A stretch of DNA of 64,000 nucleotides from Cellulomonas carbonis (GCF_014636275.1 NZ_BMEB01000005.1:1-64000); one strand, 5' to 3'. Counted from the first letter of the stretch, positions 52,345-61,455 are shown. Translations and numbers: made by a program. Notes: generated by a model not told the origin, from the sequence alone.

Positions 52345-53420
52345 CGCGAGCGCGCCGCGAACCGCTGCTGGAGCAGGACCGCCGCGACGATGATCACGCC
52401 CTTGGCGACGGACTGCGCCGAGATCGAGAGGTTGTTCTGCGTGAACACGTTGGTGAGCGTCGTGAAGATGAGGACGCCCAGGACGGTGCCGACGATCGTG
52501 CCGCGACCACCCGCGAGGAGCGTGCCGCCGACGACGACCGCGGCGATCGCGTCGAGCTCGTAGTACATGCCGTGCGTCGACGACCCGGAGGTCGTCCGCG
52601 CGAGCATCATGATCGCCGCGATGCCGGCGGTCAGGCCCGCGAGGCCGTAGAGGTACATCGTGTGGCGTCGGACCTTGATGCCCGCGAGGCGCGCGGCCTC
52701 GGGGTTGCCGCCGACGGCGATCGTGCGGCGGCCGAAGGTCGTGCGGTTGAGCAGGACCCAGCCGGCGACCGCGACCGCGGCGAAGATCCAGACGAGCACC
52801 GACACCCCGAGCACGTCGGCCCGGAACACGTCGAGGAACGCGTCGACGCTCACGATCTGCGTCTGGCGGTTGGCGATGATCTCGGCGAGGCCGCGCGCGG
52901 CGACCATCATCGCGAGGGTCGCGATGAACGCGACCACCCGCCCGTACGCGATGAGCACCCCGTTGACGAGGCCGCACGCGAGCCCGACCGCGAGCGCGGT
53001 GAACACCATGACGCCCCAGTGCGCGTCGCGCGCCATGGTCTGCGTCGCGAGGGTCGACGCCCACACCGACGCGAGGCCCAGCACCGAGCCCACGGACAGG
53101 TCGATGCCGCCCCCTGTGATGACGAACGTCATCCCGATGCTCAGGACGCCGATGACCGCGGCCAGCCGCAGGATCGTCATGAGGTTGTCGATGCTCGCGA
53201 ACCGCTCGCCCGCGGTCGCGACGCCGACGGCGCACAGGAGCGCGAGCGCGATGACGAGCCCGATGTTGCGGCCCGCCGCACCGTGGAACGGGTTGCGGGA
53301 CCTGCGGGACGTCGCCCCGGTCGTGTCGCCGCCCTCGCGGCGCTCGAGCGGCGTGGACCGGTCGGGATCGGGCGGCACGCTGCCGGCCGTGGCCAGCGTG
53401 GGTGGGGTCTGCTCGCTCAC
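52335..53420 (-). CDS. Sugar ABC transporter permease
   Basis: A 361-residue inner-membrane permease of the RbsC/XylH class with about ten helices. Family signature GGIDLSVGSVLGLASVW, VNGVLIAYGRVVAFIATLAMM, RRTIAVGGNPEAARLAGIKV and ELDAIAAVVVGGTLLAGGRGT are all present. The N-terminal 45 residues are polar and cytoplasmic. Its GTG overlaps the ATPase stop (GTGA). Partners are the ATPase upstream and the lipoprotein downstream. Confidence 0.94.
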   Translation of the reverse strand: MSEQTPPTLATAGSVPPDPDRSTPLERREGGDTTGATSRRSRNPFHGAAGRNIGLVIALALLCAVGVATAGERFASIDNLMTILRLAAVIGVLSIGMTFVITGGGIDLSVGSVLGLASVWASTLATQTMARDAHWGVMVFTALAVGLACGLVNGVLIAYGRVVAFIATLAMMVAARGLAEIIANRQTQIVSVDAFLDVFRADVLGVSVLVWIFAAVAVAGWVLLNRTTFGRRTIAVGGNPEAARLAGIKVRRHTMYLYGLAGLTAGIAAIMMLARTTSGSSTHGMYYELDAIAAVVVGGTLLAGGRGTIVGTVLGVLIFTTLTNVFTQNNLSISAQSVAKGVIIVAAVLLQQRFAARSRSA

Positions 53421-54961
53421 GCGGCACTTCCTTCCATGACGAGGTCGAGCACGCCGTGCTCGTCGATCTGGTCTGCGGGTCCGCTGTGCAGGACGCGGCC
53501 GTCGGCCACGACGAGCACGCGGTGGGAGAGGCCGAGGACCTCCTCGATCTCGCTCGACACGACGACGACGGCGTTGCCGGCCTCGGCGAGCGCGTGGACG
53601 AGGCCGTAGATCTCGGCGCGGGCCCCGACGTCGACGCCGCGCGTCGGCTCGTCGAGGAGGAGCACGCGGCAGCCGTGCACGAGCCAGCGCGCGAGCATGG
53701 CTTTCTGCTGGTTGCCGCCCGAGAGCGTGCGTGCGGCGCGGTCCGGGTCGGCGGGTCGCAGGTCGAGGGCCTGGATCTGCTCGCGCGCGACGCGCCGCTC
53801 GGTGCGCTCGTCGAGCATCGCGCCCCGCGCGGTCCGCGCGAAGGTCGACAACGTGATGTTGCGGTAGACGGGCTCGTCCAGGAGCAGGCCCTGGCTCTTG
53901 CGCTCCTCCGGCGCCAGCCCGACGCCCGCGGCGACCGCCGCGGGGACCGACCCCGGCCGGACGCGCGACCCGGCCACGTGGACGGTGCCGGAGGTCGCGC
54001 GCCGCGCGCCGTAGATCGTCTCGAGGATCTCCGACCGTCCCGACCCGACGAGGCCGGCGAGGCCGACCACCTCCCCGGCGCGGACGGTGAAGGAGACGTC
54101 GGAGAACGCGCCGCGCAGCCCGAGGCCCTCGACGCGCAGCAGCTCGTCGGCGTCAGGCCGCACCGGGGTGCGCGCGGGGAACACCTGGTCGACGGCGCGA
54201 CCGGTCATGAGCCGGATGAGCTCGGTCGTGGGCGTGTCCGCGACGCGCAGGCCCGCTGCGACCGTGCGGCCGTCCTTGAGGACCGTGATCCGGTCGCCGA
54301 TCTGGCGGATCTCCTCGAGGCGGTGCGAGATGTAGAGGACCGCCACCCCGGACGCCGTCAGCTCGCGCACGACGCGGAACAGGTTCGCCACCTCACCGGA
54401 GTCGAGGACCGCGGACGGCTCGTCCATGATGATCAGGCGGGCGTCGTGCGAGAGGGCGCGGGCCATGCTGACGATCTGCTTGCCGGCCGCGGACAGCGTC
54501 CCGACCTCGCGGTGCGGCGTGATGTCGGGGTGGCCGAGGCGGCGCAGCACCTCCGCGGTCCGGGCGTGCGCCTGACGACGACGCGTGAAGCCCCCGGCGG
54601 CGAGCTCGTGGCCGAGGTAGACGTTCTCCGCGACGGTCAGCCCGTCCACGACGTCGAGCTCCTGGTACATCGTCGCGACGCCCGCGTGGAGCGCGGCCAC
54701 GGGCGACGTGATCCGCAGCGGCTCGCCGCGCCAGAGCAGGGTGCCCGCGTCGGGCCGGTGCGCACCCGCGAGGACCTTGATGAGCGTCGACTTCCCGGCG
54801 CCGTTCTGGCCGAGGAGGCAGTGCACCTCGCCAGGCCGGACCTCGAGGTCGACGCCGTCCAGCGCCTTGGCTCCCGGGAAGTGCTTGACGATGCCCTGCA
54901 TCTGCAGCAGGGGGCGCCCGGCGCCGTCGCCGGCGTCGCGCCGGCCGTCCTCATTGACCAT
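53417..54961 (-). CDS. Sugar ABC transporter ATPase, two ABC domains
   Basis: A 514-residue ribose-type ATPase. Domain 1 has Walker A GQNGAGKST near residue 51, signature LSAAGKQ and Walker B RLIIMDEPSAVLD. Domain 2 has the degenerate Walker A GLVGSGRSE usual in this class, an intact signature LSGGNQQK and Walker B LLLDEPTRGVD. The ATG at 54961 lies 7 nt from a -10 box, so its mRNA is probably leaderless. First gene of the importer-catabolic operon and divergent from the ROK regulator. Confidence 0.95.
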   Translation of the reverse strand: MVNEDGRRDAGDGAGRPLLQMQGIVKHFPGAKALDGVDLEVRPGEVHCLLGQNGAGKSTLIKVLAGAHRPDAGTLLWRGEPLRITSPVAALHAGVATMYQELDVVDGLTVAENVYLGHELAAGGFTRRRQAHARTAEVLRRLGHPDITPHREVGTLSAAGKQIVSMARALSHDARLIIMDEPSAVLDSGEVANLFRVVRELTASGVAVLYISHRLEEIRQIGDRITVLKDGRTVAAGLRVADTPTTELIRLMTGRAVDQVFPARTPVRPDADELLRVEGLGLRGAFSDVSFTVRAGEVVGLAGLVGSGRSEILETIYGARRATSGTVHVAGSRVRPGSVPAAVAAGVGLAPEERKSQGLLLDEPVYRNITLSTFARTARGAMLDERTERRVAREQIQALDLRPADPDRAARTLSGGNQQKAMLARWLVHGCRVLLLDEPTRGVDVGARAEIYGLVHALAEAGNAVVVVSSEIEEVLGLSHRVLVVADGRVLHSGPADQIDEHGVLDLVMEGSAA

Positions 54962-54968
54962 GTCGACG

Positions 54969-55004
54969 ACCGTAGGGTGATGTTTTGTCGGGCGTCAAGC
55001 AAAA
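54969..55004 (-). promoter_or_regulatory. Importer operon promoter with ROK-type operator
   Basis: On the minus strand: TTTGCTTGAC, three bases, CGACAAAA (55003-54983), containing -35 TTGACG (54998-54993); spacer 18 bp; -10 TACGGT (54974-54969); 7 nt; ATG. The element matches the one at the ebo promoter at about 17 of 21 positions and forms an imperfect TTTGC-N10-GCAAA inverted repeat. Confidence 0.7.
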
Positions 55005-55044
55005 GTCGAGAACTGCGTGTCAACATCCTCACGCAGCCTAGGCG

Positions 55045-55058
55045 ATTGTGCTTGACTT
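55045..55058 (+). promoter_or_regulatory. Half-operator before the ROK gene
   Basis: TTGTGCTTGACTT repeats the left half (TTTGCTTGAC) of the shared element immediately before the ROK ATG, which fits weak autoregulation. The right half is not conserved. Confidence 0.35.
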
Positions 55059-55063
55059 CCACC

Positions 55064-56236
55064 ATGACGACCACGAGCGGCCGCCCCGGCGATCTCAGCG
55101 CGACGCTCCAGCTGCTGCGCGACCGCCGGCCGCGCACGCGCGCCGAGCTCGCCAACCTGACCGGCCAGGCCCGGTCGACGGTGGCGCTGCGTGTCGACCA
55201 GCTGCTCTCGTCCGGTCTCGTCGCCCCCACGGGAGAGGCGGTCTCCACGGGGGGCCGCCCGCCGGCGACGTTCGCGTTCAACCCCGCGGCCCGCGTCGTC
55301 GCCGCGGTCGACCTCGGCGCGACGCACGCACGCATCGCCGTCACGGACCTCGCCGCGACCGTCCTCGCGGAGCACTTCGAGGACATCGTGATCGGGGACG
55401 GCCCCGAGCCCGTGCTCGCGCGTGCGGCGCAGGTCGTCCGGGACCTCCTCGGCGAGGCGGGCCGCTCGGCCGACGACCTCGTGGGCGTCGGCGTCGGCCT
55501 GCCCGGGCCCGTCGACCACCGCACCGCGCGCCCGACCAACCCGCCGATCATGCCCGGCTGGGACGACGCCGACGTCGCGGGCACGCTCCAGGGCCACCTC
55601 GGCCCGGTCGCCGTGCTCGTCGACAACGACGTCAACGTCATGGCGCTCGGGGAGCACGCGACCGAGCTGCCCGAGGTCGACCACCTCATGTTCGTCAAGG
55701 TCGCGACCGGCATCGGCGCGGGCGTCATCAGCGACGGCGCGATCCGGCGCGGCGCGCAGGGCGCCGCGGGCGACCTCGGCCACGTCGCCGTCCCGGGCGG
55801 CGAGGACGTCCCGTGCACGTGCGGCAACACCGGGTGCCTCGAGGCGCTCGCGAGCGGGCGCGCCGTCGCCGCCCGGCTCACCGCGGCCGGGACGCCCGCC
55901 GCGACCAGCGCGGACGTCGTGGCGCTCGTGCGGGGCGGCGACCTGGCCGCGTCCGCCGCGGTGCGCGACGCCGGACGGTCGCTCGGCGCCGTCCTCGCCG
56001 GGTGCGTGAGCCTGCTCAACCCGTCGGTGATCGTCATCGGCGGGAGCCTCGCCGACGCGGGCGAGCACCTGCTCGCGGGCATCCGCGAGGTGGTCTACCG
56101 CCGGTCGCTCCCGCTCGCGACGCAGCACCTGCGCATCGTCACGAGCCGTACGCGCGGACGCGCCGGCGTCCTCGGCGCGTCCACCATGGCGATCGAGCAC
56201 GTGCTGTCCGGCGACGCGCTCGAGAAGCTCATCTGA
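55064..56236 (+). CDS. ROK-family transcriptional regulator
   Basis: A 390-residue repressor of the NagC/XylR type. A winged HTH occupies residues about 10-60 (SATLQLLRDRRPRTRAELANLTG, ARSTVALRVDQLLSSGLV). The ROK domain has VDLGATHARIAVTD, VGVGLPGPVDH, VDNDVNVMALGEH, and the zinc motif CTCGNTGCLEA with its preceding GDLGHVAV (Asp where sugar kinases have Glu). Probably a sugar-responsive regulator without kinase activity. It diverges from the importer operon, whose promoter carries its likely operator; the same element lies at the ebo promoter. Confidence 0.93.
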   Translation: MTTTSGRPGDLSATLQLLRDRRPRTRAELANLTGQARSTVALRVDQLLSSGLVAPTGEAVSTGGRPPATFAFNPAARVVAAVDLGATHARIAVTDLAATVLAEHFEDIVIGDGPEPVLARAAQVVRDLLGEAGRSADDLVGVGVGLPGPVDHRTARPTNPPIMPGWDDADVAGTLQGHLGPVAVLVDNDVNVMALGEHATELPEVDHLMFVKVATGIGAGVISDGAIRRGAQGAAGDLGHVAVPGGEDVPCTCGNTGCLEALASGRAVAARLTAAGTPAATSADVVALVRGGDLAASAAVRDAGRSLGAVLAGCVSLLNPSVIVIGGSLADAGEHLLAGIREVVYRRSLPLATQHLRIVTSRTRGRAGVLGASTMAIEHVLSGDALEKLI

Positions 56237-56282
56237 CCCGCGCGCATCCCGGACCCGCCGACGACGCCGCGCCGCGCACGGC

Positions 56283-56288
56283 TAGCGT
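56283..56288 (+). promoter_or_regulatory. -10 box of the second Gfo/Idh gene
   Basis: TAGCGT, 7 nt, ATG at 56296: the leaderless pattern. No ribosome site is present. Confidence 0.55.
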
Positions 56289-56295
56289 GCGGGCC

Positions 56296-57294
56296 ATGGC
56301 ACAGCTCGAGCGCGTCCGCTGGGGGATCATCGGCGTCGGTCAGGTGACGGAGGTCAAGAGCGGTCCGGCGTTCCAGCAGGCCGAGCGCTCCGAGCTCGTC
56401 GCGGTGATGCGCCGCGACGGCGCCAAGGCGGCCGACTGGGCGCGGCGGCACGGCGTCGCGCGCTCGTACGACGACGCCGACGCGCTGCTCGCCGACCCCG
56501 AGGTGGACGCCGTGTACGTCGCCACTCCCCCGGACACCCACGCGCACTACGCGCTGCGCGCCGCCGCGGCGGGCAAGCCCGTGTACGTCGAGAAGCCCAT
56601 GGCGCGCACAGCGGACGAGTGCGACGCGATGATCCGTGCGTGCGAGGACGCGGGCGTCCCGCTGTTCGTCGCCTACTACCGCCGCGCGATGCCGCGCTTC
56701 CGCACCGTCGCCGCGCTGCTCGCCGACGGCGCGATCGGGCGGCCGCGCGCCGTGAGCGTCCGCCTCCAGCGCCCCGCGGGCATGTGGGACGCCGAGCACC
56801 TGCCGTGGCGCGTGGACCCCGCGGTCTCCGGCGGTGGTCTCTTCGTGGACCTCGGCTCGCACACGCTCGACCTGCTCGACCAGCTGCTCGGTCCGGTCAC
56901 GCGGGTCGAGGGGACCTCGGTGAACCAGGGTGGGCGCCACCGCGCCGAGGACCTGGTGACCGCGTCGCTGTCGTTCGAGTCCGGCGTGCACGGCGTCGGC
57001 CTGTGGTCCTTCGACGCGCACGAGAGGCTCGACGAGGTCGAGATCGTGGGCGACGGCGGGACGCTGCGGTTCTCGAGCTTCGGCGAGGAGCCGCTGCGGC
57101 TCACGACCGCCGACGGCACGCGCCACGTCCCCGCGCCGTACCCCGCGACCGTCCAGCTGCCGCTCGTGCAGACCGTCGTCGACGCCCTCACCGGGCGCGG
57201 CGAGTGCCCCAGCACGGGCCGCAGCGCGCGCCGCACGGCCGCCGTCGTGGACGCGCTCCTCGCGGACCACCGCGCGTCGCTCGCGTCCGGCTGA
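56296..57294 (+). CDS. Gfo/Idh/MocA-family oxidoreductase
   Basis: A 332-residue NAD(P)-dependent dehydrogenase: Rossmann motif WGIIGVGQVTEVKSGPAFQ, VATPPDTHAHYAL, VYVEKPMARTADE with the catalytic Lys, and GGGLFVDLGSHTLDLLDQLLG with the conserved Asp and His. FVAYYRRAMPRF is typical of the subgroup. It lies 59 bp after the ROK gene on the same strand but has its own apparent promoter. Likely part of the same sugar island; substrate unknown. Confidence 0.92.
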   Translation: MAQLERVRWGIIGVGQVTEVKSGPAFQQAERSELVAVMRRDGAKAADWARRHGVARSYDDADALLADPEVDAVYVATPPDTHAHYALRAAAAGKPVYVEKPMARTADECDAMIRACEDAGVPLFVAYYRRAMPRFRTVAALLADGAIGRPRAVSVRLQRPAGMWDAEHLPWRVDPAVSGGGLFVDLGSHTLDLLDQLLGPVTRVEGTSVNQGGRHRAEDLVTASLSFESGVHGVGLWSFDAHERLDEVEIVGDGGTLRFSSFGEEPLRLTTADGTRHVPAPYPATVQLPLVQTVVDALTGRGECPSTGRSARRTAAVVDALLADHRASLASG

Positions 57295-57303
57295 CCGCCG
57301 TCG

Positions 57304-58884
57304 TCAGGCGACCGAGACCCTGTTCCGCCCCGACCGCTTGGCCTCGAGCAGCGCGTCGTCCGCCGCCTGCAGGTGGGTCCGCGTCTCGGACCGGCCGCCC
57401 ACGCCGATCGAGACGGTGACGGTGAGGCCCGGCGCGAGCGCGTCCCACGCGTACGCCCCGACCGCGCGCTGGACGCGGTCCGCGACGGACAGTGCCGCGT
57501 CCGGACCACCCTGGACGAGCACGAGGAACTCGTCGCCGCCGTAGCGCACGAGCACGTCCGAGTGGCGCGACTCCGAGCGGAGCACGTCGGCGAGCGCGCG
57601 CAGGACGTCGTCGCCGACCCCGTGCGACCAGCCGTCGTTGATCGCCTTGAACTCGTCCACGTCGACGAACACCGCCCACTCGTGCAGCGAGCCGTCCTGC
57701 GTGCTCGCGGCGAGCATGCGCCGGTTCCCGAGCCCGGTGAGCGGGTCGTGCACGACGGCGCGGAGGGCCCGGTCCGTCTCCTGCGCGAGCTCGTGCATCC
57801 GGTGCCGGTCCTGCAGGGCGTGGAACCGCGCCTCCCGCTCGGCCCACACGCGCGCGAGGGCGGACCGCCCGACCGCCGCCCACAGGTCCATGCCCTCGTG
57901 CGGGCCCGACTGCGCACGCGCGACCTCGGCGAGCGTCGCGCGCGCGGTCGCCGCCCACGTCTCACGGCCCATGCGGTCCGCGTTCTCGACCGCGCTCACG
58001 AGCTGCTCGCGCGCCGCGTCGAGGTCGCCCCGCTCGGCCGCGGCCCAGCCGCGCACCAGGTGGAGCAGCTGCGTCTCGACGAGCTCCGGGCGGGCGGCGA
58101 ACCCGACCGCGGCGGCCTCCGCGCGCGCGGCACCCAGCGCGACGTCGGACAGGTGCATGGTCGCGTGCGCCTCGATGACGCCGGCCCGTGCCGCCATCTG
58201 CGCGTCGCCGACGGCGGTCGCGGTGCGCAGCATCCGCAGCGCGCGCTGTGCCATGACGGAGGTGTGCTGGGCCGCCTCGGCGTCGCGCCCGATGAGGCGG
58301 AGCGACGCGGCCCAGTAGCCGCTGAGCAGCGCGAGCTCCTGCGCGACGAGGACCTCGACGTACGGTCCGGCCCCGCCGCGGATCGCGCGCAGGCGCTCGT
58401 CGGCCTGCTCGAACAGGTTGATCGAGCGGAGCGCGAGACCCACGGCCATGCTCGCCGACACGTGACCGTAGGTCCCCGGCGGCACGGTGCTCACGAGGCG
58501 GTCGGCCTCGGCGAGCGCGGCGAGCGACGCGGCGTGGTCGTTGAGGAACGCGCAGCACTCGCCGACGACCGCGAGCGCCTTGGCGCGCCACACCGGCGCC
58601 GGGTCGTCACCGAGCTCGTCGAGGAGCGTGCGCGCGACGCCGAGCGCCTCCGCGTGGCGTCCCGACTCGTGCAGCGCGGTCGCCCGGATGTAGCCGAGGT
58701 ACCGGGTCGAGGCGACGTCGCCGCCGGCACGCGTGAGCACCGACCAACGCACGCACACGTCTGCCGCGCGGTCGGCGAACCCGTCGATGTACCAGCCGTG
58801 CGCGATGTCGGTGAGCTCGTCGTACGGCCCGAACTCCGGGCGCACGGCGACGTCACGCGAAGGCGCCTGCCGTCCAGCCGTCAC
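57304..58884 (-). CDS. Soluble diguanylate cyclase with helical-repeat sensor
   Basis: A 526-residue protein. About 370 residues of TPR-like helices (ARTLLDELGDDPAPVWRAKA, HAASLAALAEADRLV, WAAAERGDLDAAREQLVSAV) precede a GGDEF domain with HDPLTGLGNRRML, VFVDVDEFKAINDGWSHGVGDD and an intact GGDEF near residue 447 (RYGGDEFLVLV). No RxxD inhibitory site is obvious. GTG at 58884 is a choice based on where family-like sequence begins; longer forms to 59010 are possible. Likely makes c-di-GMP in response to a protein or peptide signal. Confidence 0.85.
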   Translation of the reverse strand: MTAGRQAPSRDVAVRPEFGPYDELTDIAHGWYIDGFADRAADVCVRWSVLTRAGGDVASTRYLGYIRATALHESGRHAEALGVARTLLDELGDDPAPVWRAKALAVVGECCAFLNDHAASLAALAEADRLVSTVPPGTYGHVSASMAVGLALRSINLFEQADERLRAIRGGAGPYVEVLVAQELALLSGYWAASLRLIGRDAEAAQHTSVMAQRALRMLRTATAVGDAQMAARAGVIEAHATMHLSDVALGAARAEAAAVGFAARPELVETQLLHLVRGWAAAERGDLDAAREQLVSAVENADRMGRETWAATARATLAEVARAQSGPHEGMDLWAAVGRSALARVWAEREARFHALQDRHRMHELAQETDRALRAVVHDPLTGLGNRRMLAASTQDGSLHEWAVFVDVDEFKAINDGWSHGVGDDVLRALADVLRSESRHSDVLVRYGGDEFLVLVQGGPDAALSVADRVQRAVGAYAWDALAPGLTVTVSIGVGGRSETRTHLQAADDALLEAKRSGRNRVSVA

Positions 58885-59077
58885 CGTGAGCCCCGTCCTG
58901 CCTGGGAGCTCGTCGACCGGCCCCTGGACACAGTGTCGGCGACGATCGCCGCGAGCACGAGGGGTCTCACGGACGTGTGACCAGGACCACGTCCGAACAG
59001 GTGAGACCACCCGTCTCGGGAAGTGGCATCATCCGGTCCGCCCCGCGGCGGCACGCGACCGCCCGGGTGCGCACGGG

Positions 59078-59692
59078 TCACACCGGGCGCAGCGGCTCGT
59101 GCTGCCCGTCGGGGAGCTCCACCGCGATGCCGTCACCCGGTCGGACCACACCGCCCGCGACGACGACGGCCATGACGCCGGCCAGCCGCTCGACCGAGCC
59201 GTCCGCCGAGCGGCGCACGAGGCGTCGCATGAGCCCCGGTGACAGCCCGTCGATCTGGGCGCACGGGTTGCGCAGGCCGGTCACCCGGACGGCCGCATCG
59301 GCACCGAGCCGCAGGACGGCGCCCTCGGGCAGCGCGAGGAGGTCCAGGCCGGCCGTCGTGACGTTCTCGCCGAGCCCGCCCGGTACGACGTGGTGCCCCG
59401 CGTGACCGATGTCCTCCAGCAGCTCCGCGTGGATCAGGTGGACCTGGCGGAGGTTGGGTGCCGTCGGGTCCTTCGCCACGCGGAACCGGTGGCGCACGGT
59501 CGGGCCGGCGTGCGCGTCGCCCTCGACGCCCCAGCCCTCGATCAGGCGGATGCTCTCGGCTGTGGGCTTGCTGAAGCGGTGCCCGTCGTCGAGCGCGACC
59601 GCCACGACGGTGCCGCCCGCCCTGTGCCCGGCGGCGTCGGCGTCGGCGTCGACGAGGAGGTCGGGGCCGGGCGGTGCGAGCAGGTCCGTCAC
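59078..59692 (-). CDS. MOSC-domain protein
   Basis: A 204-residue MOSC protein: RLIEGWGVEGDAHAGPTVRHR, RQVHLIHAELL, PGGLGENVTTAGLDLLALPEGA, VTGLRNPCAQIDGL with the conserved Cys, and PDGQHEPLRPV at the end. MOSC domains handle sulfur on molybdenum cofactor or reduce N-hydroxylated compounds; this stand-alone type is YiiM-like but the substrate is unknown. TAGGGT (59700-59705) lies 7 nt before the GTG, so it is probably leaderless. Confidence 0.9.
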   Translation of the reverse strand: MTDLLAPPGPDLLVDADADAAGHRAGGTVVAVALDDGHRFSKPTAESIRLIEGWGVEGDAHAGPTVRHRFRVAKDPTAPNLRQVHLIHAELLEDIGHAGHHVVPGGLGENVTTAGLDLLALPEGAVLRLGADAAVRVTGLRNPCAQIDGLSPGLMRRLVRRSADGSVERLAGVMAVVVAGGVVRPGDGIAVELPDGQHEPLRPV

Positions 59693-59806
59693 GGCGCCGA
59701 CCCTAGAGGAGCCGCGGCCCGCCGAGCCAGGGCCGGGTGAACGGGTGCACCGCGACGCGGGAGGGCCCGGCCGCCCCCTGAGCGACCGGGCCCGCTCGCG
59801 CTCGCG

Positions 59807-61180
59807 TCAGGCCGTGCTCCCCGTGCCTCCCGTCGCCGGCCGGGCGGTGCTCGCACCGCCGTCGGTCCCGGCGCGCGTGCGCGCGGGCGTCCGCTCGGTG
59901 TCGTCGGGCTGGTCGACGAGCACGTTGTTCGCGTCGCCGACGGCGTCGTCGTCCTCGCGGCCCGGCGTCCGCAGGTTCCACTTCGTGATGACGAACCGGA
60001 AGAGGACGTAGTAGAGGACGGCGTACCCGAGCCCGATCACCACGAGCAGCAGAGGCTGCTCGGCGATCCGGAAGTTGAGCAGGTAGTCGATGACGCCCGC
60101 CGAGAACCCGAAGCCGCTGCGCACGTCGAGCGCGTTGACCAGCGCGAGCGACGTCCCGGTGAGCACCGCGTGGATGACGTACAGCGGGTAGGCGACGTAG
60201 ACGAACGCGAACTCGAGCGGCTCGGTCACGCCCGTGACGAACGAGACCAGCGCGGCCGAGCCCATGATGCCCGTGATGACCTTGCGCTTCTCGGGCTTGG
60301 CGGTGTGCACCATCGCGAGCGCCGCGGCGGGCAGCGCGAACATCATGATCGGGAAGAAGCCGGCCTGGAAGATGCCCGCGGTCGGGTCGCCCGCCAGGAA
60401 CCGGAAGATGTCGCCGTTGGCCACCGTGCCGTCGTCGGCGACGTACTCGCCGAACTGGAACCACGGCACCGAGTTGAGCAGGTGGTGCAGGCCGATCGGG
60501 ACGAGCAGCCGGTTGAGCGTGCCGAACACGAAGCCGCCGAGGACCGCGGAGCCCGTGACCCAGTCGCTCACGCCGGTGAGCACCGCGTCGAACGCCGGGT
60601 AGATCACCGCGCCGATGAGCGCGACGAAGATCGCGACGAACGCGGTGACGATCGGCACGAACCGCCGGCCGCCGAAGAACGCGAGGTAGGCGGGCAGCTT
60701 GATCCGGTAGTACCGCTGGTACAGCAGCGCGGCGATGAGGCCCATGACGATGCCGCCGAGGACGCCGTAGTTGATGAGCTCCTGCGTCTCGCCCTCGGCC
60801 GCCTCGCCGAGGAAGTAGGGCGACAGGGCGTCGGACACGCCCTTGAACACGAGGTAGCCGATGAGGGCCGCGAGGCCCGTGGACCCGTCGGACTTGCGCG
60901 CGTAGCCGATGGCGACACCCAGCGCGAAGATCAGCGGCAGGTTGCCGAAGAGCGCGTTGCCGGCGGCGCCGAGCACCGCGGCGACCGGGAGGAGCCAGTC
61001 GCCCCAGGCGCCGGCGAGGCCGTCGGCGCCCAGCATGTCGGGCTGCCCGAGCCGGAGCAGGAGCGCTGCGGCGGGCAGGGAGGCGATGGGCAGCATGAGG
61101 GACCGGCCGATGCGCTGGAGCTGCGCGAGGCCTGGGAAGGCCCGCTTCTCCCTGGCCACGGGGGCTGTGGTGGCGGTCAT
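59807..61180 (-). CDS. PTS EIIC component, glucose/N-acetylglucosamine family
   Basis: A 457-residue membrane permease of the PTS with about ten helices. Motifs: SLMLPIASLPAAALLLRLGQ, NLPLIFALGVAIGYARKSDG, GLHHLLNSVPWFQFGEY, and GVTEPLEFAFVYVAYPLY, equivalent to the GITEP sugar-binding loop. It lacks fused EIIA/EIIB domains and ends in a polar Thr/Ala-rich tail, so it needs the separate EIIB and EIIA genes at 62307-63307. AGGGAG precedes the ATG. Divergent from the GntR gene with a DasR-like site between; N-acetylglucosamine is the likely but unproven substrate. Confidence 0.92.
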   Translation of the reverse strand: MTATTAPVAREKRAFPGLAQLQRIGRSLMLPIASLPAAALLLRLGQPDMLGADGLAGAWGDWLLPVAAVLGAAGNALFGNLPLIFALGVAIGYARKSDGSTGLAALIGYLVFKGVSDALSPYFLGEAAEGETQELINYGVLGGIVMGLIAALLYQRYYRIKLPAYLAFFGGRRFVPIVTAFVAIFVALIGAVIYPAFDAVLTGVSDWVTGSAVLGGFVFGTLNRLLVPIGLHHLLNSVPWFQFGEYVADDGTVANGDIFRFLAGDPTAGIFQAGFFPIMMFALPAAALAMVHTAKPEKRKVITGIMGSAALVSFVTGVTEPLEFAFVYVAYPLYVIHAVLTGTSLALVNALDVRSGFGFSAGVIDYLLNFRIAEQPLLLVVIGLGYAVLYYVLFRFVITKWNLRTPGREDDDAVGDANNVLVDQPDDTERTPARTRAGTDGGASTARPATGGTGSTA

Positions 61181-61340
61181 GGACGTGCACTCCCTACTGG
61201 TGCGGCCGGTGCGTCGCTGCACCGGAGGTCCTGTGTGCGGGGCGGCCCGGCCGTCCGGGACGGTCGTCCGCGTCGGCGGCGGCTGTCGCCGTCGTCGCTC
61301 CCGGCCCCGCCGGCCGCGGTCCGGGGATCTTGGCTGAACT

Positions 61341-61356
61341 AGATGTCTAGACCGGT
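61341..61356. promoter_or_regulatory. DasR-like operator (dre) between EIIC and gntR
   Basis: AGATGTCTAGACCGGT matches the dre consensus AGTGGTCTAGACCACT at 12 of 16 positions, with the core GTCTAGACC intact. It lies between the divergent EIIC and GntR genes. Confidence 0.65.
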
Positions 61357-61455
61357 TGCCGAGAACCATGGTGGAATGCGACAACCGGTGTCAAGGGTCG
61401 ACATCCCCGCCCTGTCGGCACTCGGTCCGGCGACGGAAGGACGGCAGGGTCGGAC

